Below, piece by piece: positions 33,762 to 45,875 of a stretch of 64,000 bases of DNA. The notes under the pieces are model-generated. The model saw only the letters and a list, made by a program, of their open reading frames with translations, was not told the origin of the DNA and searched no databases. Origin of the DNA: Microcyclospora pomicola. Its lineage: Eukaryota > Ascomycota > Dothideomycetes > Capnodiales. The DNA is taken from positions 682,001 to 746,000 of the forward strand of contig NHNY01000002.1 of assembly GCA_002786065.1 (NCBI GenBank). Direction: 5' to 3'. Each line of letters begins with the position of its first letter. The stretch's first letter is position 1. The position numbers were made by a program, and so were the translations under genes.

Positions 33762-35473
33762 ATGAGATTCTCATTCGCCTCGGCGGCCGTGTTGGCCCTG
33801 GCAACCCAGTCCGTGGTTGGTGACAGCTGGTTCGGCAAAGCTGGTGAGTTCGATCTCGATTCCTTAATGGAGTGGTTGTGTCAGTGGTCGAGTTGAGCGT
33901 GCAGCACCTCGGAAGACGCATTGAGCGTGAGAAGATGGATGGGTTGCCGACCAGCAGTCCCTCGAAAGTTTCTGTTCGAGCTCATCCCAAATGCAATTCG
34001 AACAACAAGATCACCATGATTGCTTCGTAAGATCCTACCCTTACTGAATCATGTCTGACTAACACAAGGCCGCACAGCATACAACAAGTGGCACGAGACG
34101 GAGCTCGAGAGGTAAGTCACACAGCTCCCAAGTAAGCTCTTGACTGGAACACACGCTGATCGCTTCACTTCCCGCAGATGGCTGTCAGACCACAACGTAC
34201 CATACCCAACTCCTGCCGACCGCAAGGACTTGGAGAACTTGGTGAAGAGCAACTGGGAGAACAACGTCGTCAAGCCCTACAACAGCTGGGACACCAACCA
34301 GCTCAGCAACTACCTCTCCTCGCAAGGCCACCAGATCAAGAAGGGCACCGAGAAGAACAAGGACAGCCTGGTCTCTCAAGTGCAGACGTACTGGAAGGAG
34401 ACCGCCGATACCGCTAGCGATGCTTACTCCAGCGTCTCGTCTTGGATCTTCGACAGGTGAGCATGCTTGTCCTGCAGTGACGTTAATTCATGCTAACACA
34501 ACCCAGCTGGACTGAGTCTCAGCTCAAGGCTTTCCTCGACTACCACAACATCCCCAACCCGTCCCCTCGCACTCGCGACTCGCTTCTCCACACCGCTCGT
34601 GCCAACTACCAGGCCGCTGCAAACAAGATTGGCGAGACTGCTGCCTACCCCGGTGACTGGCTCTACAAGTCGTGGTCCGACTCCGACCTCAAGGTCTGGC
34701 TCGATGAGCGTGGCATTCCCGTCCCGCAGCCTGGCAACCGTGATAAGCTCATTGCTTCCATCCGCCGCAACTCCAAGATCGCTTCCGACCACGCCGCCGC
34801 ACAGTACTCTTCCCTCTCTGCCTCCGCCGCTGGCGCTCAGCAGTCTTTGAGCGACGCTCTGCTTCAATCTTGGAGCGACAGCCAGATCAAGGAGTGGTGC
34901 GACAAGAATGGCGTCAAGGTCCCCCAGGGCAGCAAGCGTAACGAGCTCGTTGCCCTCGCACGCAAGCATGCCGCTGCCCTGACTGGAAACAATGTCGCAA
35001 GCAGTGCCTCCTCCGCATTCGGTGCTGCCACCACCTCCGCCGGTAACATGTACGCTGAGCAGACCAACGGTCTCTACAACCAAGCTCGTTACTACTACGA
35101 TCTTGCGCTCAACCAGTTCGGTCTCGCTTCGGCTTCAGCCTCAGCCAGCCTGAGCTCTGCCAGCTCTGTCGCAAGCAGCATGGCTTCTGTCAACTCCAAG
35201 GCCGCATCCGCGTCCCTGTCCTCCGCGGGTAAGGTAGGCTCTTCGTCTGTCTCCTCGGCCGGGAACGTGGCTTCCGCATCTGCCTCGTCGGCTAGCAGCG
35301 TGGCTTCCGCTTCCGCCTCGTCCGCAAGCAGCGCTGCCTCTCTGCTCTCCAAGACCGCTTCCGCCTCAGCCTCCTCGGCCAGCAAGGTGGCTAGCAAGGC
35401 CGGTAAGAACGCTGCCTCTGCTGCCAGCTCTGCCGCCGATGACGTCTACAAGTCGGCCAAGTCTGAGTTGTAA
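33762..35473 (+). CDS. ish1: Ish1-domain repeat protein (stress/nuclear envelope)
   Basis: Four exons (33762-33843, 34078-34111, 34178-34456, 34507-35473; introns 234, 66 and 50 nt) encode 453 aa. A signal peptide (about 1-20, ending VVG) precedes five repeats of about 40 residues of the Ish1/HeH-like type. Each begins with Trp and follows W-x-x-S/T-x-L-x-x-W/F-L...P...R-x-x-L, for example SWSDSDLKVWLDERGIP and SWSDSQIKEWCDKNGV. The last 150 residues are Ala/Ser-rich repeats (ASASSASS), probably helical or stalk-like. In Schizosaccharomyces pombe, Ish1 is a stress-induced nuclear-envelope protein. Two introns interrupt codons directly before a TGG, one at the R-W of the first repeat and one at the start of a later repeat. 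Role in this species is inferred from the family only. Confidence 0.87.
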
Positions 35474-36452
35474 ATGATCAGAGCCAGATGGAAAGACAAT
35501 GCATCCGCTTGTATGTGAGAGCGGGAAGTCAAAAAACAAGGCAAGCTTGTCTGCACTGCAACAACGCTGCCACGACAGAGATGAGAAAAGTTCGATTTGC
35601 GATTCCCCAGATGATGAGAACAGTCTATGCTATGAGAGCATCATGACCTGTACTTTATAGTTTATCTAGTAGCTCTTAATCCGACAAGCTTTTGCTTGGC
35701 TTTGGAGGTTCTGATGAATGGTTGTCTTCATGTCTACCGGTGATTTATATGTCAGTATCTTTCCACCCCGGGACCTCGCGAGGCAGTTGTGATCATGAAG
35801 TGACACCGGCGTGCTCCCTGGGTCATGGCAGAGTCGTGGCGTCTTTGAAGTCCAGCCCTGCGGCACCCAGATCCGATTCTTGCGATAAGCTCAAAGCTTG
35901 TCAATCGCCCTCCACCCGCGTGGCGGCCGCGAGACGCTTGTTCGACCCTCCATGGCCCGACTCTAGACCCTTGTAGACGACGAACTATCTCAAGCTAATT
36001 GGATACTGACACTGTGCTTATTAGCTATGTGCGTGAAAAGCCTTTCTTCTTATTCCACCTTACTCTCTATCGTTTGTGTACCTTGCCGATCAACTTTGGA
36101 ATTGGAGGGTGACCACAGTCGCAACAATTGAGGATCGACATCGCGGACGACAGTATTCCTTGGATCACTCGCTGAGGTTGAAGCGTACCGCTGCAAGTGA
36201 AGTGAGAGAGGCCCTGCTTTGAGGTATTACTGGATTGCTGCGGATTGGATTATTGATCTGAACTGGATCGGACTGGATTGGCTTTACTGATCTGGATTGG
36301 ACGGGACTGGAGGCTGGTACATCACTGGGAAAGACAATCTCGCTGCGGACGATCGTCGAAGCTTTGCGACTTGGACATTACCAAAGGAGAGGACCTGGTC
36401 AAATTCGTATCCTGACAAAACTTTGCGAGACTTGCGGATTCTTCCTTAAAGC
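35474..36452. other. Intergenic and Atg22 leader
   Basis: 979 bp. Near the right end (36230-36320) the sequence is a degenerate array of ACTGGATTGG-like words. No gene is supported. Confidence 0.6.
36230..36320 (+). repeat. Degenerate CTGGATTGG array before atg22
   Basis: At least six variants of (A)CTGGATTGG/CTGGATC lie within 90 bp. They include ATTGG (CCAAT on the other strand) at 36244, 36277 and 36296. The array may be a simple degenerate repeat, or a cluster of CCAAT-binding-complex sites in the promoter/leader. Confidence 0.5.
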
Positions 36453-38354
36453 ATGGCCGCCCCAGACCCCGGCCTCGCGCAAATGAGCGCGCCCGCCGAG
36501 GACCCAGACAAAGGCATGGTGGTCGAGGATGCCGACGACGGCGCGATCGTGGAGGAGGAACATCCCATCGCGCCCGACCAGTTCGACGCACGCTTTCAGA
36601 CGTCGCGCAACGAAATCTGGGCGTGGTACGGCTACTACATCGGCAACAACGGTCTGTCGCTGTTCAACTTCGCGCCGACGGCGGCGCAGAATCTGCTCTA
36701 TCAGCAGGCCGAGCTGGTGGGTGGGCCGGATAATGAGATTTTGTAAGTTCGCAGTGGTGGTGGCGAGGCGATATCTGGGATGGGGGTCGGAGATGTTCTG
36801 GTGAATTTGCTTGTATGAGAACGTTGATGAAGCTGACCGCTTCATCTTGCATAGACGATTCGCCGGAGCAAACCGCACGATCAACTCCATCATCCTACTC
36901 TGTAACGGCATATCCTTCGCCATACAGATCGTGATCTTCCTTATCCTAGGATCGTATGCCGATTTTGGCACGTTCCGGCCCAACATCCTGATCGTGCTGT
37001 CGCTGGTCGCCTGGGGCATCGGCTTCGGCTGGCTGGGTGTGCACACCGTCGACCAATGGCAGACTGGACTCGGACTGTACATTGTCGGGTTGATCGCGTA
37101 TCAGCTCTGTTTGACGTATTGGACCGCCGCCTTCCCTGGTCTAGCGAGGAACACGGCCTATATGCGAGATCAAGCGAGGAAGTTCGAAGACGGCGAGATC
37201 ACCAGAGGCGAATACGATCACGCGGATTCCTTCAAGAGGAACGAGTTGTCGAATGTGGCGTTCTACATCCAGTCGCTGGGTGAAATCCTGATCCTGGCTG
37301 TCATCGTTGGGATCATGTTTGGACTTCATGTCAATGCATCCGTGGCGAACAACAACTATGGCTTGAGCGTGTACGTATACTCTCCCTCAGCTTGTATTCG
37401 GTCTACTCCAACTAACCACAATATGTCCCTCCAGTCTCATCGCCTTCGCCAGCGGCGTCTGGCTCCTCCTCGCCATCCCCTGGTTCATCATCGAGAAACG
37501 CCGACCGGGTTCCGACCCAGGCATGAACATCATCCTCGCCGGCTTCTGGCAGCTCTGGCACGCCATCACGCAGATCTGGCAGCTACGGCAGTCGCTCTTC
37601 TACCTGATCGGCTACTTCCTGCTCGGCGACTCGCTCAATACCACCGTCACCGTCATCGGCACGCTGCAGAACTCCATCGTCGCCTACAACACCCTGCAGC
37701 TCACGTACCTGCTTATCGTCGGCATCGCCGCCCAGGCCCTCGGCATCTGGTCCTTCTGGACCATTCAGAAGCGCTACCGCCTGTCCACCAAGACCATGTT
37801 CAACGCCGTCGCAGTCGGCATCATCCTGCTCGACGGCTGGGGCATGATCGGCATCTGGACCCAGCGCTTCGGCTTCCACAACGTCTGGGAGGTCTGGGTC
37901 TACCAAGCCTTCTACGGCCTGTTCGTATGTCCGTGGTACAGCTACAGTCAGACCGTGCGTATTCCCTCATCAACCTCCCCCGCATGACCCCGTATCTAAC
38001 CCACTCCAGATGATCTCTGAAGTCACGCCCCGCGGCAAAGAATTCCTCTTCTTCTCGCTCTTCAGCATCATCGGCAAGACGTCCAGCTTCATCGGACCCT
38101 TGGTCTCGTCCGCCATCATCGACGCCTCGCCCTCGCACAACAACTCGACCCCGTTCTATTTCCTCTTCGGTCTTAGTCTGGCGAGTTTCTTGTTCTTGCT
38201 GTTCTTTGTTGATCTGGAGAAGAGTCGCGTCGAGCAAAGGGTGTTTTTGGAGCGGGAGCGGGGGGAGAAGTTGAAGAGGAAGGAGAGGGGGAATGGGAGC
38301 CAGGTGGTGAGGGAGGGTGAGGTGGCGGCAGGGGACAAGAGAGCGGTGGCGTGA
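36453..38354 (+). CDS. atg22: Atg22-type vacuolar amino acid exporter
   Basis: Four exons (36453-36742, 36855-37370, 37435-37954, 38010-38354; introns 112, 64 and 55 nt) give 556 aa with continuous frame. An acidic, Pro-rich N-terminus precedes about eleven hydrophobic helices. Family hallmarks are the early WAWYGYYIGNNGLSLFNFAP block, the NTAYMRDQARKF loop region and the late MISEVTPRGKEFLFFSLFSIIGKTSSFIGP block. Atg22 is an MFS-like vacuolar membrane permease that exports amino acids, mainly leucine and other neutral ones, after autophagic breakdown. The C-terminus is a charged Glu/Arg-rich tail. The gene is convergent with the deaminase gene, with 175 bp between stops. The ATG at 36453 is the first suitable one. 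Substrate range is known only for the yeast protein. Confidence 0.92.
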
Positions 38355-38529
38355 GGATACGCATACTCTCTGGTAAATGGTTTGCATGGCCTCACGCTTT
38401 ACGTGATGAGATGGATGTGAACGCTTTCGTTACGAGGTATCTTTAACGACCGATGGAACATCTACTCTAATGACTCGACACTCATAGACAACCCTCCGTC
38501 CTCCCCTTTCCTCTCTCCATCTTCCCGAT

Positions 38530-40071
38530 CTAATTTCCCTCCACAGGCAACCGCTCATGCATCGCCTCCGGCACCAGCTCCGGCGTGACCTGGCGCACGA
38601 GCTCCGGCTTAGGCGGCGGCGGGACAGCGAGAAAATCGCGCTGCGCCGTGGCCGTCGGGCTGCGCGGCGAGTCGAGCTTCTCGAGCACCGAGTCGCGCTT
38701 CTGCAGAACCCGCTCCGCGGTCGGGAGCGCTTGGCCGAAGCCCTGTGCGGCGGCGACGCGCTCGATGGATTTGAAGTACTGAGTTCGGTTGTTGTTAGCG
38801 TTTCTGAGGAGTTTCGTTGCGTTGCTGGCGGAGGGAGAGGGGAGGTGGTGATACAGTGGGGCTGGGATCAATAGGGGAAGATCGAAAAGCTGTGCTGAAG
38901 GAGACGGCGTGTCCTTACCTTGACAGTCTTGACCTGCAGCTCGAGGGTGGCGTCCTCGTCGACGACGATCATTGCGTGCGAGTGCATCTGCAGGCTCGAC
39001 AGCGTCCACATATGGTTGACGCCGCCCTCGATGCACCGCTGCAGGGCGAGGGCTTTGTGCGCGCCGGTGATGATGATGACGACTTCGCGGGCCTGCGGGT
39101 AGGTGAGATGCCTCTAGTCAGTTTCTCTCGTCGTTCACTCAGGGGGAGCGCTTGGAGCAGCGGTTCCCAGCAAAATGCAGGGCACCGTCAGCGCGGGCGC
39201 AAGGTGGCACCATCAGCGGGTGAAAACGCCTCCAGGAACACTCACATCAAGCACCGTCTGCACTCCGACGGTCAGGGCCATCTTCGGCACGGCGGCGAGG
39301 TCGTTCCCGAAGAAGCGGCTGTTGGCCAGTATGGTGTCGTACGCGAGCGTCTTGACTCGCGTACGGCTGCGCAGGCTGGAGCCGGGCTCGTTGAAGGCGA
39401 TGTGCCCGTCAGGGCCGATGCCACCAAGGAAGAGCTCGATGCCGCCGGCGCGCTTGATCCGCTCCTCGTACGCAATACATTCTTCTTCGAGATCGCTGGC
39501 GTTGCCGTTCAGGATGTTGATCGAGCTCGGGGGGATGTCCACGTGACTAAAGAAGTGCTTGTACATGAACGAGTGGTACGACTCCGGATGCTCTCGCGGA
39601 ATCCCGACGTATTCGTCCTGCGGGCACGTGCGGTGGTCAGCCTTCTTCGCTCGCGTGTCAAGCCTGCTTTGGGTTGGATGTGGTGATCGGGAGGCGCGAT
39701 TGTGCACCGTGGGCGTTCGTTCTTCGTCATACCATGTTAAAAGTGATGACATCCTTAAAAGAGATGTCGCCGGCTTTGTACACGCGCACTAGATTGCGGT
39801 ATACGCCTTCGGGGGATGAGCCGGTAGGCAGGCCAAGCACGAAAGGCTTCTCGGGGGTGGGAGCAAAGGCCTTGATGCGGGCTTTGAATATGGTAAGCTG
39901 AGAAATGTAAGAACAAGAGTTGGTCGCTAGGCTGTCCTACCAATGATGTAGTCGGCGATGTATTGGGATGCAGCATCCTTGTCATCGCGAATGATGAGTC
40001 TCCTGATGCAAGGCACACTTTAGTATCTTGCTCTTATCATCCTGGGTGGCGCCTGTCTGTTGGACGTACAT
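38530..40071 (-). CDS. Glucosamine-6-phosphate deaminase (NagB-type)
   Basis: Converts glucosamine-6-phosphate to fructose-6-phosphate and ammonia, the entry of (chitin-derived) amino sugar into glycolysis. Six exons are proposed: 40071-40070, 40002-39941, 39881-39733, 39617-39246, 39092-38919 and 38778-38530, giving 335 aa with exact frame. The first intron (40069-40003, GTACGT...CATCAG) splits the start codon as AT|G, so splicing creates ATG followed by RLIIRDD, the usual family N-terminus. Motifs: [24 protein letters not shown] (catalytic Asp), [17 protein letters not shown], and [12 protein letters not shown]. The C-terminal 80 residues are an extra polar tail with PPPPKPE, found in fungal versions. 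The second intron uses an unusual CAAAG acceptor. The middle exons are certain; the first and the acceptor of exon 3 are less so. Confidence 0.88.
40003..40069 (-). other. Intron splitting the start codon
   Basis: Donor GTACGT lies immediately after AT. The acceptor CATCAG lies before GAGACTCATC, so the mRNA reads ATG-AGA-CTC-ATC. If retained, the local ATG opens a 29-codon frame ending in TGA. No other in-frame ATG precedes the conserved N-terminus. Confidence 0.7.
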
Positions 40072-41742
40072 GGTGCGCGAGAACAGCCAATCGATACGAG
40101 AACGAGACTGGGCAACCTTGTGTTGGGAATACGAAACGCAGACAGGAACACTCGGACACAACAGAATGCGAGAGTACGATATCTCCTTACCGTGAGAGGA
40201 TGGCTGATCGGAGACGACAGATATGTACCTACGCGCAGAAAACTCCTTCTACTCACGAGAACGCAGAGTGCGTGTAGTGTAGCATCATCATGGTCGCATC
40301 CTGAGGTATGGTTCAGTGCAACCAGCTGCCACGACATGGAAAGCATGTAAAGCTGCATCTGACTTCATGTTGCATCCACGCCCGACGATTGGCCATGCAA
40401 CCTCACAGCTGTGCTGTCTGTGGTGGACCGGCGGAGTAGGTGGGGTGACATCCAGCAGAGCTACAGGTGTGTTGGGGCAGATAGACACGATAAAGCGCAA
40501 TCGTCCATCACCTCAACAAGCTGCGAACAATCGAACCTCCAGCAATATTGATCACATGGCCCAACAGTCCCGATGAGACGTCAGATGTGATGAAGTCAGA
40601 TGAGGACCGGTGTCGAATCAAACGTGGACATTCGATTGCTTCTTCGCAGGCAAGAGAAGTGCCCGCATCGGGTGTCGGGCGAGTGAGCCGGTTCCAACGC
40701 GATTGGGACTTCTGGGATACCTCATCGCCGGACGGGACATCTGCTGAGTTACGAGATACACCGCGTCTTTCCTTATTGTTAATGCAAGAGGCCTCAGGTC
40801 GACTGCCATCCGCCTCATGTCGAGCAATCAGTCCCGAGTTTGCGGGGTCGAAGCTGCGCTTGACTGCGAGATGCGTTCGGGCAGGAAGACATCGCTAACA
40901 CGAGAGCGCCGTGGACGTCGAAATAGATGTACTGCCTTACCTGTTCTCCGGGACAAGACTATAAGCAACGGATATCGCCTCCAAGAAGGATCCTTGGCAG
41001 TCAAGCCCCGCCAGTCCTCTATTGGCCGTTTACATTTGGATTCTCCAGCTAATAATATAAGGCCTTCAAGAGGCACGGTGAGTTGCTGAAGTATCGAAAT
41101 GCTGAACCACCGCGTACCCGACTAGTCGCATTCCAGTGTCCAGAATCATCGTGTTTTTATCTTGCGGGCCATCAGCGGAAGATTCACCTTAGCCAGCTTA
41201 TTGGTATATTGAGCGGAAACAGAAGCGGCAGGGTCACACCTTCGGATTAGCCCCCTGGCCGCGGTGGCACCGATATGCACGTGTTGACCGGGGGGAAGAT
41301 GTTCAGCTGGCGGGCAGGGAAGGTCTGAATGCGCTGGGTGACGGATGCAGAGGATGATGTTGGAAGTGAAGTTCTTCCTTCAGTAGTTGGTCGAGAGATC
41401 AGCAGACTCCACCTTAAGACCCTTGCGTGTCCACGGCGAAGATAAGGTTTAGGATCGGCGGCGCCTTCCTTCGCTCCGCCCAGACCACCACCACCACCAC
41501 CACCGCCAACAACGACCACCAGTCGCTTCTCTTCCATTGATATCCTGCAATCCTCACTCCTGCTCTACGACCTCTCCCAACCCTCTCTCTGCACCACCCT
41601 GCACACAACTCTTCTTCTTCCTCTCATACGTCTTGCTGTTGTGCCCCGAGTGTGGGTGCATATCATCATAAGCCTCGTCAGCTTTGCAGGTTGAAACCCT
41701 GCTGGTCAGCGCGGCAACCTTGCTCACGCGACGCACTTCAAC
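40072..41742. other. Divergent intergenic, deaminase to MFS gene
   Basis: 1.67 kb of promoter-side sequence for two divergent genes. A CCA-triplet run lies at about 41486-41505 in the MFS leader. No gene is supported. Confidence 0.6.
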
Positions 41743-43426
41743 ATGGCTGAAAAGGCCCATCCATCGCCGGAGGTCTACACTCCAGATCATTCCACCATCG
41801 CCGAAGATGGCCACAACCAGTCGTCTGAAGAAGTGGTCCTGCCGAAGGGTTGGAAGTACAAGCGCTTCTTGGGCCTCCCTTACTATGCCTCGCCACAGTT
41901 CCAGCTTGTGCTGGTAGCATTCGTGTGCTTTCTCTGTCCTGGTAAGTCTGTAACGTATCTGTATCTGTATCAGTCTCTAACATGCACGTCTAGGAATGTT
42001 CAATGCTGTCAATGGCCTTGGAGGTGGCGGTCAAATCAGCGACAAGGCGTCCAATCAAGCCAACACCGCCCTCTACTCCACATTTTCGGTCGTCGGTTTC
42101 TTCGCCGGCACCATCACCAACACACTCGGTATCAAGGTTGCTCTCTCTTTCGGAGGCATTGGCTACAGCGTCTACGTCTCCTCGTACCTGGTGTACAACC
42201 ACGTCCAGAACGATGGCTACGTGATCTTCGCAGGATTTCTGCTTGGTTGCTGCGCTGGTGTGCTATGGAGCGCACAAGGTCAGATTATGATGTCGTATCC
42301 CCCGGAAGCGTCCAAGGGCCGATACATCTCCGGGTTCTGGATCATCTTTAACCTGGGTGGCGTGATAGGGAGCTTGGTGAGTGACTCTACGCTGTACATG
42401 TTGGCAACGATCATGACCTAATCAGCACTGCAGGTACCTCTGGGTCAGAACATCCACGTCACTTCCGATGCTGGCGTCAACGATGGCACCTACATCGCGT
42501 TCCTGGTCCTCACCTTCGCTGGAGCCTGCTTGGCTTGGACGCTTGTCGATGCAAAGCAAGTCGTGCGTACGGATGGATCCCGCGTCATCCTCATGAAGAA
42601 CCCCACCTGGAAGACTGAGCTTTTGGGGCTGTGGGAGACCATCTTCACTGACCCGTACATCCTGTTCCTCTTCCCGATGTTCTTTTCTTCGAACTGGTTT
42701 TACACCTATCAGTTCAACGACGTCAACCAGGCACAGTTCAACATCCGCACTCGTGCTCTCAACAGCACATTGTATTGGTCTGCCCAGATCATCGGCGCGT
42801 CAGTCTTTGGCTTTGCCCTCGATTTCCCAGGCTTGCGTCGTACCACTCGCGGCATCTGCGCTTGGGTCGCTTTGTTCGTCCTCACCTTTGCAGTATGGGG
42901 AGGAGGATACGCATTCCAGACAGGCTATACACGTGCTGAGGTCACGGATACTGACGTGCCCTATACCAAGAAGGACTGGACGTCGGACGACTATATCGGC
43001 CCGATGTTCCTCTACATCTTCTATGGGTTCTATGATGCGGCCTGGCAGACTTGTGTCTACTGGTGAGTATGCTGTTTTCATGTATCGATGTCCATCGTCC
43101 TAACACGATCTAGGTTCATGGGTGCCATGACCAACAACGGTCGTAAGCTCGCCAATTTTGCCGGCTTCTACAAAGGTATCCAGTCGGCCGGTGCCGCCAT
43201 TATCTGGAGTCTCGACAGCACCACCATTCCCTACATGAACCTTTTCGCGTCATGCTGGGGCTTGCTGGCTGGCAGCCTGATCATCGCGGCGCCTGTCATG
43301 CTCTGGAAGATCAAGGACACGGTCACCCTTGAGGAAGATTTGAACTTCACCGACGAGACGCTCAAGGATGTGGTGCCGCAGCATGTGGGTACCAACACCC
43401 ATCCGCCAGCTTATGAGGAGGCTTAG
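41743..43426 (+). CDS. UNC93-like (DUF895) major facilitator transporter
   Basis: Four exons (41743-41941, 41994-42376, 42434-43062, 43114-43426; introns 52, 57 and 51 nt) encode 507 aa. About eleven to twelve hydrophobic helices follow a polar N-terminus. The GMFNAVNGLGGGGQ segment after the first helix, the WSAQGQIMMSYPPEASKGRYI loop and the MTNNGRKLANFAGFYKGIQSAGAA block are the pattern of fungal UNC93-like/DUF895 MFS proteins. Substrates of this family are mostly unknown. The C-terminus is a short acidic cytosolic tail ending in PPAYEEA, a PPxY motif that could bind WW-domain ubiquitin ligases of the Rsp5 type, which is an inference. The start at 41743 (MAEKAHPSP) is the first ATG of the frame. 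Confidence 0.9.
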
Positions 43427-45871
43427 CAGGCCGGTAAGTCTGGCGATGAAATTGAGCTTGTTTGAAACAATCACGATTTGACTGTGGGCATGCATGGTGT
43501 TCCGGAAGGTGGGTGATATCGCAAGGTCAGCATCGTTGCGGGTTGCACATGCTTGTCGATTTGAACCTGAAATTGCTACAACGGTGATCCGGCTTAGCTC
43601 TATGGCGTCGAGGTCTGATGTTGGGCGAGCAAGGTTTGCTGGTTGCGCGACATGATGGGCTGCTGGCGTTGATTGCTGGGAAGTGGCACATGACTGTCGT
43701 TCGGAGATCGTGAGAAATTCAGCAAGTGCTACTTACGCTTCACACGAATGTTCACGCATGAAATTGCAAGACTGCAGCTCAAGATTCCTCTAATCTGTGC
43801 GTGAACGGCGATCATGTAACCCCGATGTTGGATGTGAGACAATCACCGTGCATGGATGTGATGCCCGATGATCCCGTCAGGCCGCCCACCAATCTTCCCA
43901 TCTCGGCATTCGCTGGGCACTGATAATGACTGAACACACTTCAGCCCTCAATTCCTACAAGGTCGGTAGGTATGCCATGGCGATGTGTGTGGTGTGTGTC
44001 AAGACCCGGATAAATGTATCCGAAGCAAGAATGAAGTAACATCAGTCTCCACCCAACAGGCTGGCACATGCCACGCGGCTGCACAGCCCAACGCCCACAA
44101 TTCGCCATGTGATGCCACGTTTTTGCGCTCTCTCGTCCCTCTCGCCCAGCCCGCCACCGCCAGCCACGCCATCATTATCTTTGCCCCTGCATGTGCTCTC
44201 GTGTCAAACGGTATTTCACGAACGGTACTGGAAGTCATCCTTGGGTGAGACTGCCTATCTATCGTTTTCTCCGAGTAGTCTACGCAATGCTAGAGTCCGA
44301 GACGAGGGACAGCTCATCAGGCCGGCGGTATTGGGCACCTTACTTGACCTTCAGTATGCACGGTATGGATTCATGAGGGAATCCGAGGAAGACGTGATGA
44401 TCCTACCACGATGATAGCTTACTCCATTGCTACCTGCCCGACTTGTTACTGATCTGCTGATCTACGCCATGTCCTCTAGTCGGAGCGATACGGGTGTCGG
44501 ATCTCGGTGAGTGCATGACGGAGATCGTGGCAAGATAGCAAGACACGATCAGCATGGATCTACCACTTGGAGTGGATATGTCTTCACCCTACTCCACCGC
44601 GTATGCAGCAGGTGAGTCCCGCAGCGCAGCATATATCTTGTATGTCATCGTCACGACCTCTACGAAGAACCCTACTCGTCCACGAGCGTCGCGCTTGCAA
44701 TGCACCAGTTCTTCTGATCGCCCACAACGCTCCAATGCAATGTAACGTTGGAACAGCGCGAATCTCAGCCATCTCCCCTGGGTGGCTTTCAGCCTCTCAA
44801 CCACTTGCACTTCATCACTTCACTTCGATCCACTAGTATTCTCCGGTTCTCGGTCTTGTGCCGGGGAGACTCTGGAGCTCCGTGTTACCCTTCGTATTGC
44901 CCGTACAAATAGGACTGCGGTGTTGATATAATTTGGAGTTCATTACTGCAGTAGTATTATTATGCGTTCGCCATGGCTACTACTACTCGCTGAGAGGGTT
45001 CGATATGGGAAGTGCCGTGGATTTGCGTTTCTGGGTCGTCGTAGAGCCCCATCGATGTACATGTCTATACTACATAGATACTTCATTCAACCTTTTCTAC
45101 ACGGACTACCATACATCATCCAATGCTAGTCTCTCGCTCCAGCAGCCATCTCGCCTTCGGTGCCAATTCGGTCATCGCCCATCATGACTGTCGTATCCAC
45201 ATTGGCTCTGCATGACAGGCCCACCTGTGCGTGGCTGGAATAGAGTTAAGCTATGATTCTCCACTCCACTCCGCGACTACCACCCTACCAACCCACCCTC
45301 CACCACCACCTCGTTATTCTTCACTACCGACATCATCCACCTCACTACTGGACAAGACACCGCCGACGACTCCAGCAGTCTGCCGCCCGGGTCACATGTC
45401 TCCGGAAGTTGCCATGTGCTCGGCAGTTTCCAGCGCAGAGTCGCATCGGGTCGAGTGAAGCCATAACCTATTTTCCCACGCCTATCTTCGCCCCAAGAGC
45501 TTCTTCCTTCCACGACGCCTTGCTGCATACACCTCACCTGCTGCAACCACTCCTTACCTTACCTACCTGCTCCTTTGGGGAGTCCGTAGGCATCCCGACG
45601 CCGATAGTGCTTCATTCGTGCTTCATCTCCCTGTCTTTCATCTTGACTGAGCTTCGTCCCGGCTAAATCAGTCTCTCCCGGTCCCTCGCCGCATACCTCA
45701 CAACACTATACATCACTACCTTGGCGGCCTCACAACACTCAACACGGTTAATCTTCTCTACGACTTTCTAGGCCATTACACCTACGCCTTGTGGATCGCT
45801 CGCTACCACCTCGAAACATTCCTCATCGTCACTCCGCTTAACCACCTTATGGACGATCCTACAGCCTGCTT
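43427..45871. other. Long intergenic and hexokinase leader
   Basis: 2.45 kb with no convincing gene. The last 600 bp (from about 45250) are strongly C/T- and C/A-biased with many CCACC and CTC words, suggesting a long 5' leader for the hexokinase-like gene. Confidence 0.55.
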
Positions 45872-45875
45872 ATGA
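45849..45875 (+). promoter_or_regulatory. 8-codon uORF, ATGA overlap
   Basis: ATG at 45849 opens MDDPTACL and stops at TGA 45873-45875, overlapping the main ATG at 45872 (ATGA). This is a termination-reinitiation layout. It matters only if 45872 rather than 45941 is the true start. Confidence 0.4.
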
